A stretch of 64,000 nt of DNA from an uncultured Paracoccaceae bacterium (GTDB lineage Bacteria > Pseudomonadota > Alphaproteobacteria > Rhodobacterales > Rhodobacteraceae). The position numbers and the translations under genes were made by a program. Under the pieces are notes generated by a model, which was not told the DNA's origin, did no database searches, and saw only the letters and a list, made by a program, of their open reading frames with translations. Every line of letters begins with the position of its first letter. The first letter of the stretch is position 1. Of this stretch, positions 63,958 to 64,000 are shown one piece after another. The stretch is from the NCBI GenBank assembly GCA_945952025.1, contig CAMFGW010000006.1, positions 52,486 through 116,485 on the forward strand, read 5' to 3'.

Positions 63958-64000
63958 GCTACTCCCCGATCCTTGGACAGTTTTCCGGGTAAGTTAAGCT

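Overview
The window looks like a chromosome segment of a Rhodobacterales alphaproteobacterium (Rhodobacteraceae). It is very GC-rich. It carries a minimal LptCAB block ending in hpf and ptsN, an FzlA-like division GST, Hint-domain secreted-type proteins, an RTX-tailed enzyme and a UPF0758 RadC, and gene ends often overlap by 1 to 4 nt. Species assignment is not possible from this reading.

Layout. 1-5145: 3' part of secA, then radC, an FzlA-like GST and mtgA on the minus strand. 5146-9721: a decaying patch (DMT transporter with an internal deletion, LuxR-type regulator with two amber stops, large ATPase-LuxR regulator with a frameshift). 9486-11540: two tandem Hint-domain paralogues. 11630-19538: an operon gltD - alpha/beta hydrolase - unknown periplasmic protein - GFA protein - gltB. 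19691-21505: uppP and an NAD(P)-binding epimerase-like gene. 21641-21802: tRNA-Leu(CAG) with promoter and terminator. 21881-26682: rnd, kdsD/kpsF, lptC, lptA, lptB, hpf, ptsN.

26761-54002 is dominated by surface-glycan genes. A ten-gene minus-strand block (cysQ, kdsB, glycosyltransferase, galU, galE, GT4, GT2-type, GT14-like, sulfotransferase, LTA-synthase-like sulfatase) supplies activated sugars, CMP-Kdo and apparently sulfation with PAP recycling. A lone KpsM-like ABC-2 permease lies on the plus strand. A second, tightly overlapped ten-gene minus-strand block (40414-49929) combines several GT2-like enzymes with a GSCFA protein, an SGNH-like protein, an alpha/beta hydrolase, a LamG-like protein, a glycosyltransferase-methyltransferase fusion and a rhamnosyltransferase-like protein. 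Its divergent partner is an unknown gene translationally coupled to a secreted-type sulfatase with RTX repeats. I infer that these blocks build, modify (sulfate, acyl or methyl groups) and possibly remodel a cell-surface polysaccharide.

54070-62824 returns to housekeeping: dapA, a 42-residue secreted-type micro-protein with a strong ribosome binding site, smc, an L-lactate dehydrogenase-like FMN enzyme, trpA, ychF, a DUF2945 protein and a DUF488 protein. tRNA-Ser(GCT) at 62835-62924 marks an abrupt fall in GC content; beyond it are a stretch without recognisable genes and a GIY-YIG nuclease-like gene, suggesting the left edge of an integrated element that continues past the window. No rRNA, CRISPR array, transposase or replication origin was seen.
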